Shown here in pieces: positions 19,364-27,963 of a DNA stretch of 64,000 nucleotides. Every line of letters begins with the position of its first letter. Position 1 is the first letter of the stretch. Where the stretch lies: assembly GCF_001613145.1 (NCBI RefSeq), contig NZ_BDBU01000016.1, positions 310,001 through 374,000 of the forward strand. The letters run 5' to 3'. This stretch comes from Nocardia jejuensis NBRC 103114 (GTDB lineage: Bacteria; Actinomycetota; Actinomycetes; Mycobacteriales; Mycobacteriaceae). Made by a program: the position numbers and the translations under genes. The notes beneath the pieces are model-generated. The model searched no databases, had not been told where the DNA came from, and saw only the letters and a program-made list of their open reading frames with translations.

Positions 19364-19852
19364 TCAGGCGCGGCGCACCATTCGCACTTCGATTGCCGGA
19401 GTGAAGGCTTCGACCCGGCGTCCGCCGTCGAGCACGAAGCCGTACTTGGTGTAGAAGGCCCGGGCGCGCGGATTCTCCTCGAATACCCAGAGGGAGATGT
19501 CCGTGTCCCCGGGCAGCACCGTCTCCATCAGATCCCGGGCCACGCCCCGGCCGTACCAGTGCGCGCGCACGTACAGGGCGCCGAGTTCGCGTGGTGCGAC
19601 CGCCGACTCGTGCAGCGCCGGACCGCAGCTCGCGAAGCCGATCACCGTACCGTCGGAGACCGCGACCACGGTGCGCTCCGGATGCTCGATCCGAGTGCGT
19701 TCCCAGGCCGCCGCCCGGCGTTCCACGTCGAAGGCGTCGAGCACGTGCGCGGGAACCAGATCCTGATACGCCTCGCGCCAGCATGCGATATGGCATTCGG
19801 CCAGACCGTGGGTGTGCTCGGCTCCGAGCGGGACCACCTGCCAGTCACTCAT
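19364..19852 (-). CDS. GNAT-family N-acetyltransferase
   Basis: This 162-residue protein has the GNAT layout. HIACWREAYQDLVPAHVLD (about 21-39) is the opening helix region. The acetyl-CoA loop is ALYVRAHWYGRGVARDLME (about 92-110, the Q/R-x-x-G-x-G/A motif as RGVARDL). The C-terminal ENPRARAFYTKYGFVLDG is the typical last helix and strand. It probably acetylates a small amine or a protein N-terminus; the substrate is unknown. It is convergent with the small secreted protein gene and downstream of rpmB. Confidence 0.85.
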   Translation of the reverse strand: MSDWQVVPLGAEHTHGLAECHIACWREAYQDLVPAHVLDAFDVERRAAAWERTRIEHPERTVVAVSDGTVIGFASCGPALHESAVAPRELGALYVRAHWYGRGVARDLMETVLPGDTDISLWVFEENPRARAFYTKYGFVLDGGRRVEAFTPAIEVRMVRRA

Positions 19853-19927
19853 CGCGCCCCCACGTCATGTCATGTCTGTCCGAATACAGCTCTGCTCGAA
19901 ATACAGCTCTGCCCTAATACAGCAGAA

Positions 19928-19959
19928 ACCCCGGCCACCCGTGAAGGGTGCCGGGGCCT
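19928..19959 (-). terminator. Terminator of rpmB
   Basis: A GC-rich imperfect hairpin (CCCCGGCCACCC against GGGTGCCGGGG, one bulge, loop GTGAA) lies just past the rpmB stop. On the minus strand it is followed by TTTCTGCTGTATT. Confidence 0.7.
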
Positions 19960-19978
19960 GCGAACTGAAAGCTGAAAA

Positions 19979-20170
19979 TCAGCCGCGGGCGACCTTGCCG
20001 GCCTTGAGGCAGGAGGTGCACACGTTCATGCGGCGGGTGTTGCCGGGGGCAACCTGTGCGCGCACGGTCTGAATGTTCGGGTTCCAGCGACGGTTGGTGC
20101 GCCGGTGCGAGTGCGAAACCGACTTACCGAAGCCGGGGCCCTTGGCGCAAACGTCGCAGACGGCAGCCAT
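19979..20170 (-). CDS. rpmB: Ribosomal protein bL28
   Basis: This 63-residue protein starts [20 protein letters not shown] and contains [14 protein letters not shown], the standard L28 signature, plus [10 protein letters not shown] near the end. CDVC and CTSC give four cysteines, so this is the zinc-binding (C+) paralogue; many actinobacteria also have a C- form induced by zinc starvation. The start follows GGAG. It is an assembly component of the 50S subunit. The gene is divergent from the DAK2 gene across about 310 bases that hold both promoters. Confidence 0.95.
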   Translation of the reverse strand: MAAVCDVCAKGPGFGKSVSHSHRRTNRRWNPNIQTVRAQVAPGNTRRMNVCTSCLKAGKVARG

Positions 20171-20483
20171 AGTCGCGAGCTCCTTCATGTCATGTAGGGA
20201 CGCGCTGCATCGAACAGCGTGTCCGGAAATCTAATGTCTTGGACGTACCTGCCGGAGAAGCGCCGGCGACCGCGAGCAGATTCCTGAGTGGACAGGACCA
20301 GTACCCGCGAGAGGCAACCGGACCAGAGTAGCCAACCCACCTCCGGCGTGTCCAATTGGGTCCCCCGTCGCCACCCCGCACGGTATGAGCGAACGGCAGG
20401 TGACGGCCGGGTGTCGGAGTTCGCGACTAGGCTGGCAGCCGGGGGTTTACCCAATACCTTGTGTGCGCGGAAGGACGGTGACG
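20171..20483. promoter_or_regulatory. rpmB / DAK2-gene divergent region
   Basis: This 313-base region holds the rpmB ribosome-binding site at its left end and a GGAAGGA site (20469-20475) before the DAK2 gene. The interior shows no gene with family resemblance, no strong palindrome and no zinc-regulator (Zur) box that I could recognise with confidence. Confidence 0.35.
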
Positions 20484-22562
20484 GTGCCCGCGGTCGGTGA
20501 CGTGCTCGACGGTGCTGCCCTGTTGCGCTGGGGGCGAAGCTCCCTCGCCGGGCTGGAAAGACATCGTGACGAGATCAACGCGCTGAATGTGTTCCCGGTC
20601 GCGGACTCCGACACCGGCACCAATCTACTCAGCACCATGCGCGCCGCTGTGCGCGCGGCCGAGGCGGTGCTGCCTTCTCCCGGGGTGGCGACCGGCACCA
20701 CCGTGAATCGGCCGGATGCGCCGGTGTCCGCACACGAGCAGGCCGCAGCCGACTCGGCGATAACCGAGCGAGCGGACCCGGAGCCTCGGGCCACCGCGTC
20801 CGCCGATGCGGATATGGAGGCGCTCGAGCGAGCGACCGCCGGGCGGGAGATCGGTGCGGCGGGCGCGGCCGGAGGGCTCGGGGACGAGTCCGCCGCGCGC
20901 GCCTCGGCCGGAGTGTCGGCGCGGCGGATCGCGGGGGAGATGGCCCGGGGTGCGACGGCGGGGGCGCGGGGGAACTCGGGAATCATTCTTTCGCAGGTGT
21001 TGCGGGGGGTGGCCGATGCGGTGTGGGACGGGCCACTGACCGAGCAGGCATTGCGGGTGGCGCTGCGCCGCGGGGCGACGCTGGTGCGGGAGGCCCTGAG
21101 TTCTCCGGTCGAGGGAACCATGCTGACCGTGCTGGATCGGGCGGCCGAGCATGCGGCGGATTGTCAGGATCGAACACTGGCCGGAGTCGCGGTGGCGGCG
21201 GCGGACGGCGCGGCGAAGGCGCTCGGGGAGACGCCTACCCAATTGGGCGTGCTGCGGGACGCGGGCGTGGTGGACGCGGGGGCGCGCGGACTGCTCGTGC
21301 TGTTGGACGAACTGGTCGTCGTGACCGGTGGGGCGGTGTCGGCACGGCCTCGGTACGTGCGGCGGACACCCGTTCGGCAGGCGGGCGGGCAGTCTTCGGC
21401 CGTCAGTCCCGCGGCCCCCGGCTCACCGGACTCCGCTCGCGACGCGCGGGATTCAGGCCCGGCGGATGCGCGATCGGGGTCGTCCGAGACGCTGCCGGAT
21501 TCCGCCTCCACGCCGGGGGCGGTGCGGGAGGGAACCGCTCCGGACAGGCGCGCCGGCCACGGTGCAGCGGGTGGTCGCGGCGCGCTGGGCGGCAACGGCA
21601 TGCGCGGCGGGAACGGATTGCCCGCCGCACTGGGCGGGACCGCCTATCCGGAGACGCCGCTGCCCGCACCGCAGTACGAGGTGATGTTCCTGCTGGCGGA
21701 TTCGGATGATTCGCGGGTCTCGGCACTGCGGGATCGGCTTGCGACACTGGGTGATTCGGTGGTCGTCGTCGGCGACGGGGCCGGGATGTTCTCCGCGCAC
21801 GTGCACTGTGCGGATGCCGGGGCGGCGGTGGAGGCCGGACTCGCGGCGGGGACGCTGAGCGAGATTCGAATCGAATCGCTGGTGTTCTCCGCGCACGGGC
21901 AGGACGGACCGGTGGATCGCGGGATTCTGGTGGTGGCCTCGGGAACCGGTGCGGTGCGATTGTTCGAGGACGCCGGGGCGGCGGTGCTCGAGGGTGAGGT
22001 GACGGCCGAATCGCTGCTGGCGGGGATTCGCCGGATGCCGCATCGTGAGGTGCTGGTGCTGCCCAACGGCGCGCTGCCCGCGCACGAGCTGGTGGCCGTG
22101 AGCGTGGCCGCGCGCGACGGACAGCGCGAGGTGCTCATGCTGCCGAGCGGCTCCATGGTGCAGGGGCTGGCCGCGTTGTCCATGCACGACGCCGGTCTGA
22201 CCGCTGTGGACGACGTGTTCGCCATGTCCGAGGCGGCGGCCGGAACACGCTGGGGCGCTTTGCGAATCGCTCCCGAGCGGGCGCTGACGATCGTCGGCAC
22301 GTGCGAATCGGGTGATGGGCTCGGCCTGGTCGGGCACGATGTGGTGGTGATCGATCCCGACCTGCGCGCCGCCGGACGCACCCTGCTGGACCGAATGCTC
22401 GGTCTCGGTGGAGAACTGGTGACCATGCTCATCGGATGCGATGCGCCCGAAGGGCTTTCGAAGGAATTGAGCGAACACATCGGCACGGCGTTCCCGGGTG
22501 TGGAGGTCGTGGTCTATCCCGGCGGGCAGGTCCGGGATCTGGTGCAGATCGGGGTGGAGTAG
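20484..22562 (+). CDS. DAK2 / FakA-like kinase-domain protein
   Basis: This 692-residue protein begins with a DhaL/DAK2 nucleotide-binding domain: LNVFPVADSDTGTNLLSTMR (about 36-55), and later GARGNSGIILSQVLRG (about 160-175). Between them lie about 90 residues of Ala/Glu/Pro-rich insertion, and a second low-complexity stretch (about 300-390) separates this from a C-terminal domain with YEVMFLLADSDDSRV and VVGDGAGMFSAHVH. The overall plan is that of FakA, which phosphorylates fatty acids bound to FakB in Firmicutes, and of Rv2974c, which neighbours recG. Whether it works on fatty acids here is inference; no fakB is in the window. The GTG at 20484 follows GGAAGGA. Its stop abuts the recG ATG. 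Confidence 0.82.
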   Translation: MPAVGDVLDGAALLRWGRSSLAGLERHRDEINALNVFPVADSDTGTNLLSTMRAAVRAAEAVLPSPGVATGTTVNRPDAPVSAHEQAAADSAITERADPEPRATASADADMEALERATAGREIGAAGAAGGLGDESAARASAGVSARRIAGEMARGATAGARGNSGIILSQVLRGVADAVWDGPLTEQALRVALRRGATLVREALSSPVEGTMLTVLDRAAEHAADCQDRTLAGVAVAAADGAAKALGETPTQLGVLRDAGVVDAGARGLLVLLDELVVVTGGAVSARPRYVRRTPVRQAGGQSSAVSPAAPGSPDSARDARDSGPADARSGSSETLPDSASTPGAVREGTAPDRRAGHGAAGGRGALGGNGMRGGNGLPAALGGTAYPETPLPAPQYEVMFLLADSDDSRVSALRDRLATLGDSVVVVGDGAGMFSAHVHCADAGAAVEAGLAAGTLSEIRIESLVFSAHGQDGPVDRGILVVASGTGAVRLFEDAGAAVLEGEVTAESLLAGIRRMPHREVLVLPNGALPAHELVAVSVAARDGQREVLMLPSGSMVQGLAALSMHDAGLTAVDDVFAMSEAAAGTRWGALRIAPERALTIVGTCESGDGLGLVGHDVVVIDPDLRAAGRTLLDRMLGLGGELVTMLIGCDAPEGLSKELSEHIGTAFPGVEVVVYPGGQVRDLVQIGVE

Positions 22563-24869
22563 ATGGCGACACTGAGTGACCGGCTCGACCATGTGCTCGG
22601 CGTGAAGGCGGCCGAACCGCTGGCCGAGGCGTTCGACATGACCACGGTCGAGGATCTGCTGCGGCACTATCCGCTGCGCTACGCCACCCAGGGGCAGCCG
22701 CTCACCGAGGAGGCGCCGGAGGAGGGCCAGCACATCACCGTGATGGGGCGGGTGACCAAAACCGAACTGCGGCCGATGAAGAATCGGCGCGGCAGCCTGC
22801 TGAAGGTCAACCTGGACACCGGGTCCGCGCGCCCGATCGAGGTCACCTTCTTCAACGGTGACAAGGTGCGCTATCTGGTCAAGGAGGGTGTGCGGGCGAT
22901 GATGTCCGGCACCGTGCACTGGTGGCGGCCCGACCGCTGGAATCTGTCGCATCCGGACTACCTGATCCTGCCCGACAATCAGGACGGCTCGGTCGAGAGC
23001 CTGACCTCGGTGCGCGGCGGCGGCGCCCTGCGCGGTCTGGCCCACAGCGCCAAAGGCGCCGGGGGCGTGGATGTCTCGTTCTTCGAGCGGGAGTTCATTC
23101 CCGTCTATCCCGCCACCGCGAAGGTGCAGAGCTGGGATCTGCTGCGCTGTGTGCGCCAGGTGCTGGATCAACTCGACCCCATCGACGATCCGCTGCCGGT
23201 GGAAATGATCACCGAGCACGCGCTGTGCCCGGTCTCGGACGCCCTGCGTCTGATCCACCTACCCGACAGCAAGACCGATATCGAAGAGGCCAGGGGGCGT
23301 TTGCGTTTCGACGAAGCGCTCGCCCTGCAACTGGTGCTGGCCGAGCGCCGTCACCGGACCGAGGGCCGCACGGCCAAGTCGGCCCCGCTGCGCACCGACG
23401 GCATCGTCGCGGCCTTCGACAAGCGCCTGCCCTTCGAGTTGACCGAGGGGCAGCGCGCCGTCATCGACGAGATCGGCGCGGATCTGGCCCGCACCCACCC
23501 CATGCACCGGCTGCTGCAGGGCGAGGTGGGCTCCGGCAAGACCATCGTGGCGCTGCACGCCATGCTGCAGGTGATCGACAACGGTCAGCAGTGCGCCCTG
23601 CTCGCTCCCACCGAAGTGCTTGCCGCACAGCACTATCGGTCCCTGAAGAAGATGCTCGGTGATCTCGGCAACGCCGGTGAACTCGGCGCGGACGAGCTGG
23701 CCACCAAGGTGGTGCTGGTGACCGGCTCCATGTCGGTCGGCCAGAAGCGCGCGGCACTGCTGGACGCGGTCACCGGCGACGCGGGCCTGATGATCGGCAC
23801 GCACGCGCTCATCCAGGACAGCGTCGACTTCTTCGACCTCGGCATGGTGGTGGTCGACGAACAGCACCGCTTCGGTGTCGAGCAGCGAGACGCGTTGCGC
23901 GCCAAGGCCAAGAACGGCATCAGTCCGCATCTGCTGGTCATGACCGCCACGCCTATTCCGCGCACCATCGCCATGACGACCCTCGGCGATCTGGAGACCT
24001 CGACCCTGACCCAGCTGCCGCGCGGACGCTCCCCGATCGCCTCGAAAGTGGTGCCCGCCAAGGTGAAACCGGCCTGGGTGGACCGCGCCTGGGAGCGCAT
24101 CCACGAGGAGGTCGGCCAGGGCCGCCAAGCCTATGTCGTGTGCTCGCGCATCGGCGACGAGGACGAGGACGGCACCGGTGGAAAGGGCGGAAAAGGCGCA
24201 AAGGGCGGAAAGAGCAAGGCTCGCAAGGCGAAACCGGAAGAGGAGAAGGAAGGTCCCACCACCCACTCGGCGGTGGACATGTACGAGATGCTCGGCTCCG
24301 GGGCGCTGGCGGACCTGCGGGTGGGGCTGCTGCACGGTCGCCTCCCGTCGGACGAGAAGGACCGCGTCATGCGCGCGTTCAACGAGGCCGAGATCGACGT
24401 GCTGGTCTGCACCACCGTCGTCGAGGTCGGCGTCGACGTGCCGAACGCCACCGTCATGGCGATCATGGACGCCGACCGCTTCGGCGTCAGCCAGTTGCAT
24501 CAGCTGCGTGGACGCGTCGGCCGGGGCAAGCACCCCGGTCTCTGTCTCCTGATCACCGAGACCAATCCGGTCGGTGGAGCCATGGCCCGCCTGGAGGCGG
24601 TGGCGGCCACCACCGACGGCTTCGAACTCGCCGTGCTGGACCTGCGTCAGCGTCGCGAGGGTGATGTCCTGGGCTCCGCCCAATCGGGCACCGCCCGCTC
24701 CCTGCGCCTGCTGTCCCTCCTGGACGACCTCGAAGTCATCACCGCCGCACAGCAATTGGCCCGAGAGCTCGTCGAGTCCGATCCCGGCCTGAAGAACCAT
24801 CCCGGCCTGGCGAGCATGATGCACGCCGCCGTGGACGGCGAACGCCTGGAGTACCTCGCCAAGTCCTGA
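22563..24869 (+). CDS. recG: ATP-dependent DNA helicase RecG
   Basis: This 768-residue helicase reverses stalled forks and processes branched DNA. It has an N-terminal wedge/OB domain (ITVMGRVTKTELRPMKNRRG near 60), Walker A LLQGEVGSGKTIVALHAM (about 317), a DEQHRFGVEQRD Walker B (about 431) and the C-terminal QLHQLRGRVGRGKHPGLCLL motif. Between helicase motifs an unusual Gly/Lys-rich linker (residues about 537-565, GGKGGKGAKGGKSKARKAK) enlarges a surface loop. It starts on the base after the DAK2 gene stop, so translation is coupled. A 21-bp tandem repeat follows the stop. Confidence 0.95.
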   Translation: MATLSDRLDHVLGVKAAEPLAEAFDMTTVEDLLRHYPLRYATQGQPLTEEAPEEGQHITVMGRVTKTELRPMKNRRGSLLKVNLDTGSARPIEVTFFNGDKVRYLVKEGVRAMMSGTVHWWRPDRWNLSHPDYLILPDNQDGSVESLTSVRGGGALRGLAHSAKGAGGVDVSFFEREFIPVYPATAKVQSWDLLRCVRQVLDQLDPIDDPLPVEMITEHALCPVSDALRLIHLPDSKTDIEEARGRLRFDEALALQLVLAERRHRTEGRTAKSAPLRTDGIVAAFDKRLPFELTEGQRAVIDEIGADLARTHPMHRLLQGEVGSGKTIVALHAMLQVIDNGQQCALLAPTEVLAAQHYRSLKKMLGDLGNAGELGADELATKVVLVTGSMSVGQKRAALLDAVTGDAGLMIGTHALIQDSVDFFDLGMVVVDEQHRFGVEQRDALRAKAKNGISPHLLVMTATPIPRTIAMTTLGDLETSTLTQLPRGRSPIASKVVPAKVKPAWVDRAWERIHEEVGQGRQAYVVCSRIGDEDEDGTGGKGGKGAKGGKSKARKAKPEEEKEGPTTHSAVDMYEMLGSGALADLRVGLLHGRLPSDEKDRVMRAFNEAEIDVLVCTTVVEVGVDVPNATVMAIMDADRFGVSQLHQLRGRVGRGKHPGLCLLITETNPVGGAMARLEAVAATTDGFELAVLDLRQRREGDVLGSAQSGTARSLRLLSLLDDLEVITAAQQLARELVESDPGLKNHPGLASMMHAAVDGERLEYLAKS

Positions 24870-24880
24870 GCCCCGGCCTC

Positions 24881-25027
24881 GCAACCGCGCTGCCTCGGCG
24901 TGCAACCGCGCTGCCTCGGCCCCGCAACACCTTGCCTCGGCTGAATTCGGTGGTGCTCGGACTGAAGGCCGCGCGGCCCCGGCTGAACACTGCGCGGCCC
25001 CGGCTGAACACTGCGTGGCCCCGACAA
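24881..25027. repeat. Degenerate 21-bp tandem repeat, seven units
   Basis: Units begin at 24881, 24902, 24923, 24944, 24965, 24986 and 25007. Units 1-2 share GCAACCGCGCTGCCTCGGC. Units 5-7 share a GCGCGGCCCCGGCTG-like core, with units 5 and 6 almost identical and unit 7 partial. Units 3 and 4 are divergent intermediates keeping CTCGG(C/A)CTG. The 21-base period is a multiple of three, so every frame gives a heptapeptide repeat, but no start or family supports translation. It lies between the convergent recG and RamB-type genes. Confidence 0.8.
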
Positions 25028-25113
25028 GTCTCGCGAGGGCGATTCGTGCCGGGCCCTGCGCTTCGTCTCCTGCCGACGTCCGGCAGCCCGATCCCGCCGC
25101 CGCGGGGCCGAGC

Positions 25114-26535
25114 TCAGTGGGGCAGGCGGGGGTACGGGAGGTCGGAGCTGGTGTTCTCGGTGATGGCCAGGGGACGGCCGATCTGAGGGAAGGCGCGCTG
25201 GGCACAGCTGGGGCGCTCGCACACCTTGCAGCCCGCGCCGATCGGGGTGGCGGCGGTCGGGTCGTCCAGATGCAGGCCCTTGGAATAGGCGAGCCGGTCG
25301 GCGTATTCGATATCGCAGCCGAGGCCGATCGAGAACTCCTTGCCCGAGGTGCCGAAACCGGTGGTCGTCGGGGTGGTGGTGCGGGAGATCCAGAGGTAGC
25401 GGCGGCCGTCGGGCATGGAGGCAATCTGGGTGAGCATGCGGCCCGGATTCTCGAATGCCTCGTGCACCACCCACAGCGGGCAACTGCCGCCGACCCGGGA
25501 GAAGTGAAAGGCGGTGGCGGACTGGCGTTTCGAGATGTTCCCGGCGCGATCGGTGCGGATCAGGAAGAACGGCACGCCGCGCTGTCCCTGGCGCTGCAGC
25601 GTGCTGAGCCGATGGCAGACCGTTTCGAAGCCGACCTCGAAGCGCAGGCCGAGCAGGTCGATGTCGTAGTGCAACTCCTCGGCCGAACGCAGGAACTTGC
25701 CGTAGGGCAGGATCAGCGCGCCCGCGAAGTAGTTCGCGAGACCGATGCGGGCCAGAGTGCGTGATTCGCCACCGAGGGAGGGGGTTTCGTCCAGGACCTC
25801 GTCGAGCAGGCTGCCGTGCAACAGGAATGCCAGCGTGGTGGCGATCTGGAAGGCGCGCTGGCCGGGGCGCAGTCGCCGGGCCAGGGTGAGGGTGCGGGTT
25901 TCCGGTTCGTAGTGGCGCTTGGGGATATTCGGGTCCGCGCCGTCGCCGCGCACCAGCACGGTGACGCCCGCGCGCTCCTCGGCCACGCGCGCCAGCTGGC
26001 GATCCAGCGATCCGATGGTGAGCCCGCTGTCCTCGAACAGGCGCTCGGCCGCGAGATCCAGCTGGGCTATGTGATTGTGGTGATCGTAGAAGAAGTCACG
26101 CACGTCCTCGTACGGCATGGGAACGCCGGGTGCGCCGGTGGGCGTTGCCACCTTGGAGGACAGCAGGTCGAGTTGATCGGTGGCCGCACGTAGTCGACGG
26201 TGCATGGCCACAACGATTTTCGCGACCTCGGGCATTCGCGTGGCCAGGTCTTCGACCTCGGCGACGGGAGCCGCGTTCCCGCCGGCCGCCTCCACGAGAA
26301 TCTCGTGCAGGTCCGATACCAGCCGGGCATCGGAGTCGGCGGCGAAGAACTGGACATCGAGGTCGAACGTCGAGTTCAGTTTCAGCAGTACCGGAATCGT
26401 GAGTGGTCGCTGATCCCGCTCCAGTTGGTTGAGGTAGCTGGGGGAAAGATCCAGGGATTTGGCCAAGGCCGCCTGGGTCATCCGCCGTTCCTCGCGCAAC
26501 CGCCGTAGTCGAGCACCCGCATACATCTTGCGCAC
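25114..26535 (-). CDS. ramB: RamB/PrpR-type transcriptional regulator (XRE HTH, IrrE-like and short-chain acyl regulator domains)
   Basis: This 473-residue protein has an XRE helix-turn-helix (GARLRRLREERRMTQAALAK, then LDLSPSYLNQLERDQRPLT; residues about 7-50). A central IrrE/ImmA-like region follows (AGALILPYGKFLRSAEEL near 290), then a C-terminal short-chain fatty acyl regulator domain with FHFSRVGGSCPLWVVHEAFE and four cysteines (two in GAGCKVCERPSCAQRAFP). RamB controls acetate and glyoxylate genes, and its paralogue PrpR controls the methylcitrate cycle and binds a 4Fe-4S cluster through C-terminal cysteines. Which of the two this is cannot be settled by eye; ramB is my best call. Start GTG at 26535 or ATG at 26526; TAGCAT lies 8 bases before the GTG. 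Confidence 0.8.
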   Translation of the reverse strand: MRKMYAGARLRRLREERRMTQAALAKSLDLSPSYLNQLERDQRPLTIPVLLKLNSTFDLDVQFFAADSDARLVSDLHEILVEAAGGNAAPVAEVEDLATRMPEVAKIVVAMHRRLRAATDQLDLLSSKVATPTGAPGVPMPYEDVRDFFYDHHNHIAQLDLAAERLFEDSGLTIGSLDRQLARVAEERAGVTVLVRGDGADPNIPKRHYEPETRTLTLARRLRPGQRAFQIATTLAFLLHGSLLDEVLDETPSLGGESRTLARIGLANYFAGALILPYGKFLRSAEELHYDIDLLGLRFEVGFETVCHRLSTLQRQGQRGVPFFLIRTDRAGNISKRQSATAFHFSRVGGSCPLWVVHEAFENPGRMLTQIASMPDGRRYLWISRTTTPTTTGFGTSGKEFSIGLGCDIEYADRLAYSKGLHLDDPTAATPIGAGCKVCERPSCAQRAFPQIGRPLAITENTSSDLPYPRLPH

Positions 26536-26559
26536 AATGCGTGATGCTACCGATCTGGG

Positions 26560-26582
26560 TTCGCAAACATCGCAATATTGCG
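26560..26582. promoter_or_regulatory. Candidate autoregulatory site of the RamB-type gene
   Basis: On the minus strand GTTTGCGAA (complement of 26560-26568) resembles the RamB box core GTTTGCAAA of Corynebacterium with one mismatch. Next to it is a perfect 12-base palindrome CGCAATATTGCG (26571-26582). Both lie 25-47 bases upstream of the start codon, over the expected promoter. Confidence 0.45.
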
Positions 26583-27004
26583 GGACTCGCGGTTATTCGG
26601 GTGATTGTACGAGCGTGTTGGCCGAATCGGCGGCGCTGCGTAGCATGCGAATCGCGTTCCCCCAGGGGCTCGGTACGCGGTTTCCCATCGTACGCGTGAC
26701 CGCTTCGCGCCGAGGCCGAACCGCGTACCGAAAGTTTGCCGACACGGGTGATCTCGGCTCGGCGGCAGGTGAACCTGGAGTTCGCCGACCGGGACGCCGG
26801 ATGCTGTGCCCGAAGTTCAACCACGGTGGGAGGTCGCGGAATTCGAGTCGTCGATGGGCTGTCCGCGCCCTGTTGATCTCGGTCACCCGGCCGGCGGGGG
26901 CGGCGACGACCGGGATGGAGAGGTAGAGCAGCCGGTGCTCGATGCGCCCAGTGATCACGACGCGATCGGCCCGGAGGGGCTGCCGACCGGCGCTTCCGCT
27001 CGGT
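26583..27004. other. Intergenic DNA between the two regulator genes
   Basis: This is part of a 531-base gap. Open frames exist on both strands, including one of about 140 codons on the minus strand, but they are arginine-rich, lack a ribosome-binding site and match no family I know. I see no gene here. Confidence 0.4.
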
Positions 27005-27045
27005 GATACGATTATTCGCATCGAATAATTCGGCTATTCGTATCG
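27005..27045. promoter_or_regulatory. Operator-like region upstream of the second IclR gene
   Basis: A perfect inverted repeat ATTATTCG (27011-27018) / CGAATAAT (27022-27029) is nested in a wider one, GATACG (27005-27010) / CGTATC (27039-27044). The direct repeats TATTCGCATCG (27013-27023) and TATTCGTATCG (27035-27045) are exactly 22 bases apart, two helical turns. The region is AT-rich against a GC-rich background and lies 22-62 bases upstream of the start codon, so autoregulation is likely. Confidence 0.6.
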
Positions 27046-27066
27046 CTGTTCAGGCAGGAGACAGGC

Positions 27067-27963
27067 GTGCCGGCTGGCAAGACCAGGACGACCGAGAGCT
27101 CACCGCCCACTCAGCGCGTGATCTCCATCGTGGAAACGCTCGCCGCACACGAGGGTTCGCTCACCGCGGCCGAGATCGCCGACGGACTGGAGTTGAACCG
27201 CTCCACCGCCGGAGTCATTCTCGCCGCCCTGACCGAACGCGGCTGGGTCCGCCGCCTGCCCGATCTGAGCTACGAACTCGGCCCCGCGCTCGCCGTGATC
27301 GGACGGCAGATCTCCGACCGTCGCGGCGATCGCGCCTGGTTGAACGATGAATTGGAGCGCCTGGCCGACCGCGTCGACTGCGGTGCGGCGCTGACCGCCA
27401 TCAGCGGCGATCATCTGGAATTCGTCGCCGTCACCCGGGACCGGCTCACCGCGGGCATCGAAGCGGGCGCCCGCATTCCCCTGCTGGCTCCCGCCGGTGC
27501 GGCGATCATCGCGCACTCCGGGGCCGCTCGCCAGCGGGACTGGCTCGACACCCGGGGACCCGAGCGACGCGACGAATATCGTGCCGTGCTGGCCACGTTG
27601 CGCGACAGCGGCTACTGCGCCTGGCGTCTGGAACCCGACAGCCTCCCCACCGTCCGTGTCTTCTCCGAGGTCGCCGACCATCTCGCCGAGCATCCCGCCA
27701 GCAAGGAACTGCGCGGCCGGGTGCTGGCCCAGCTGGCCACCATCATCGGCAGTTGCTACGACCGGTCCACTCTCGACGAGGACGTCCCCCTCCCGCTCAG
27801 TTACATGAGCGCCCCCGTCTTCGACGACTCCGGCCACGCCGTCATGGAACTGCAGATCGGCCCCTTGCGCCCGGACGTCACCCGCCTCGAACGCCGACGC
27901 TATCTGGCCGAACTCACCGAGTCCGCTCGCCGGATCACCGACGGGCAGCAGTCGATCCCCTGA
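27067..27963 (+). CDS. IclR-family transcriptional regulator
   Basis: This 298-residue protein has an N-terminal winged HTH: RVISIVETLAAHEGSLTAAE, then GLELNRSTAGVILAALTERGW (residues about 17-60). An effector-binding domain of IclR type follows (ARIPLLAPAGAAIIAHSGAA near 138; SYMSAPVFDDSGHAVMELQI near 250). The target genes are unknown; the neighbours are another regulator and metE, neither obviously linked. The GTG start follows AGGAG by 6 bases. A structured operator-like region directly upstream suggests that it regulates itself. It is not the LtbR orthologue, which is at 5.3-6.0 kb. Confidence 0.82.
   Translation: MPAGKTRTTESSPPTQRVISIVETLAAHEGSLTAAEIADGLELNRSTAGVILAALTERGWVRRLPDLSYELGPALAVIGRQISDRRGDRAWLNDELERLADRVDCGAALTAISGDHLEFVAVTRDRLTAGIEAGARIPLLAPAGAAIIAHSGAARQRDWLDTRGPERRDEYRAVLATLRDSGYCAWRLEPDSLPTVRVFSEVADHLAEHPASKELRGRVLAQLATIIGSCYDRSTLDEDVPLPLSYMSAPVFDDSGHAVMELQIGPLRPDVTRLERRRYLAELTESARRITDGQQSIP

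Noticed and set aside
24932..25186. Small frame across the 21-bp repeats giving PRLNTAR heptapeptides
   Set aside because: The period is divisible by three so all frames show heptads; no ribosome-binding site, start or family supports translation.
26593..27021. 142-codon minus-strand frame between the two regulators
   Set aside because: Arginine-rich composition and a start inside the operator-like repeats argue against a gene.
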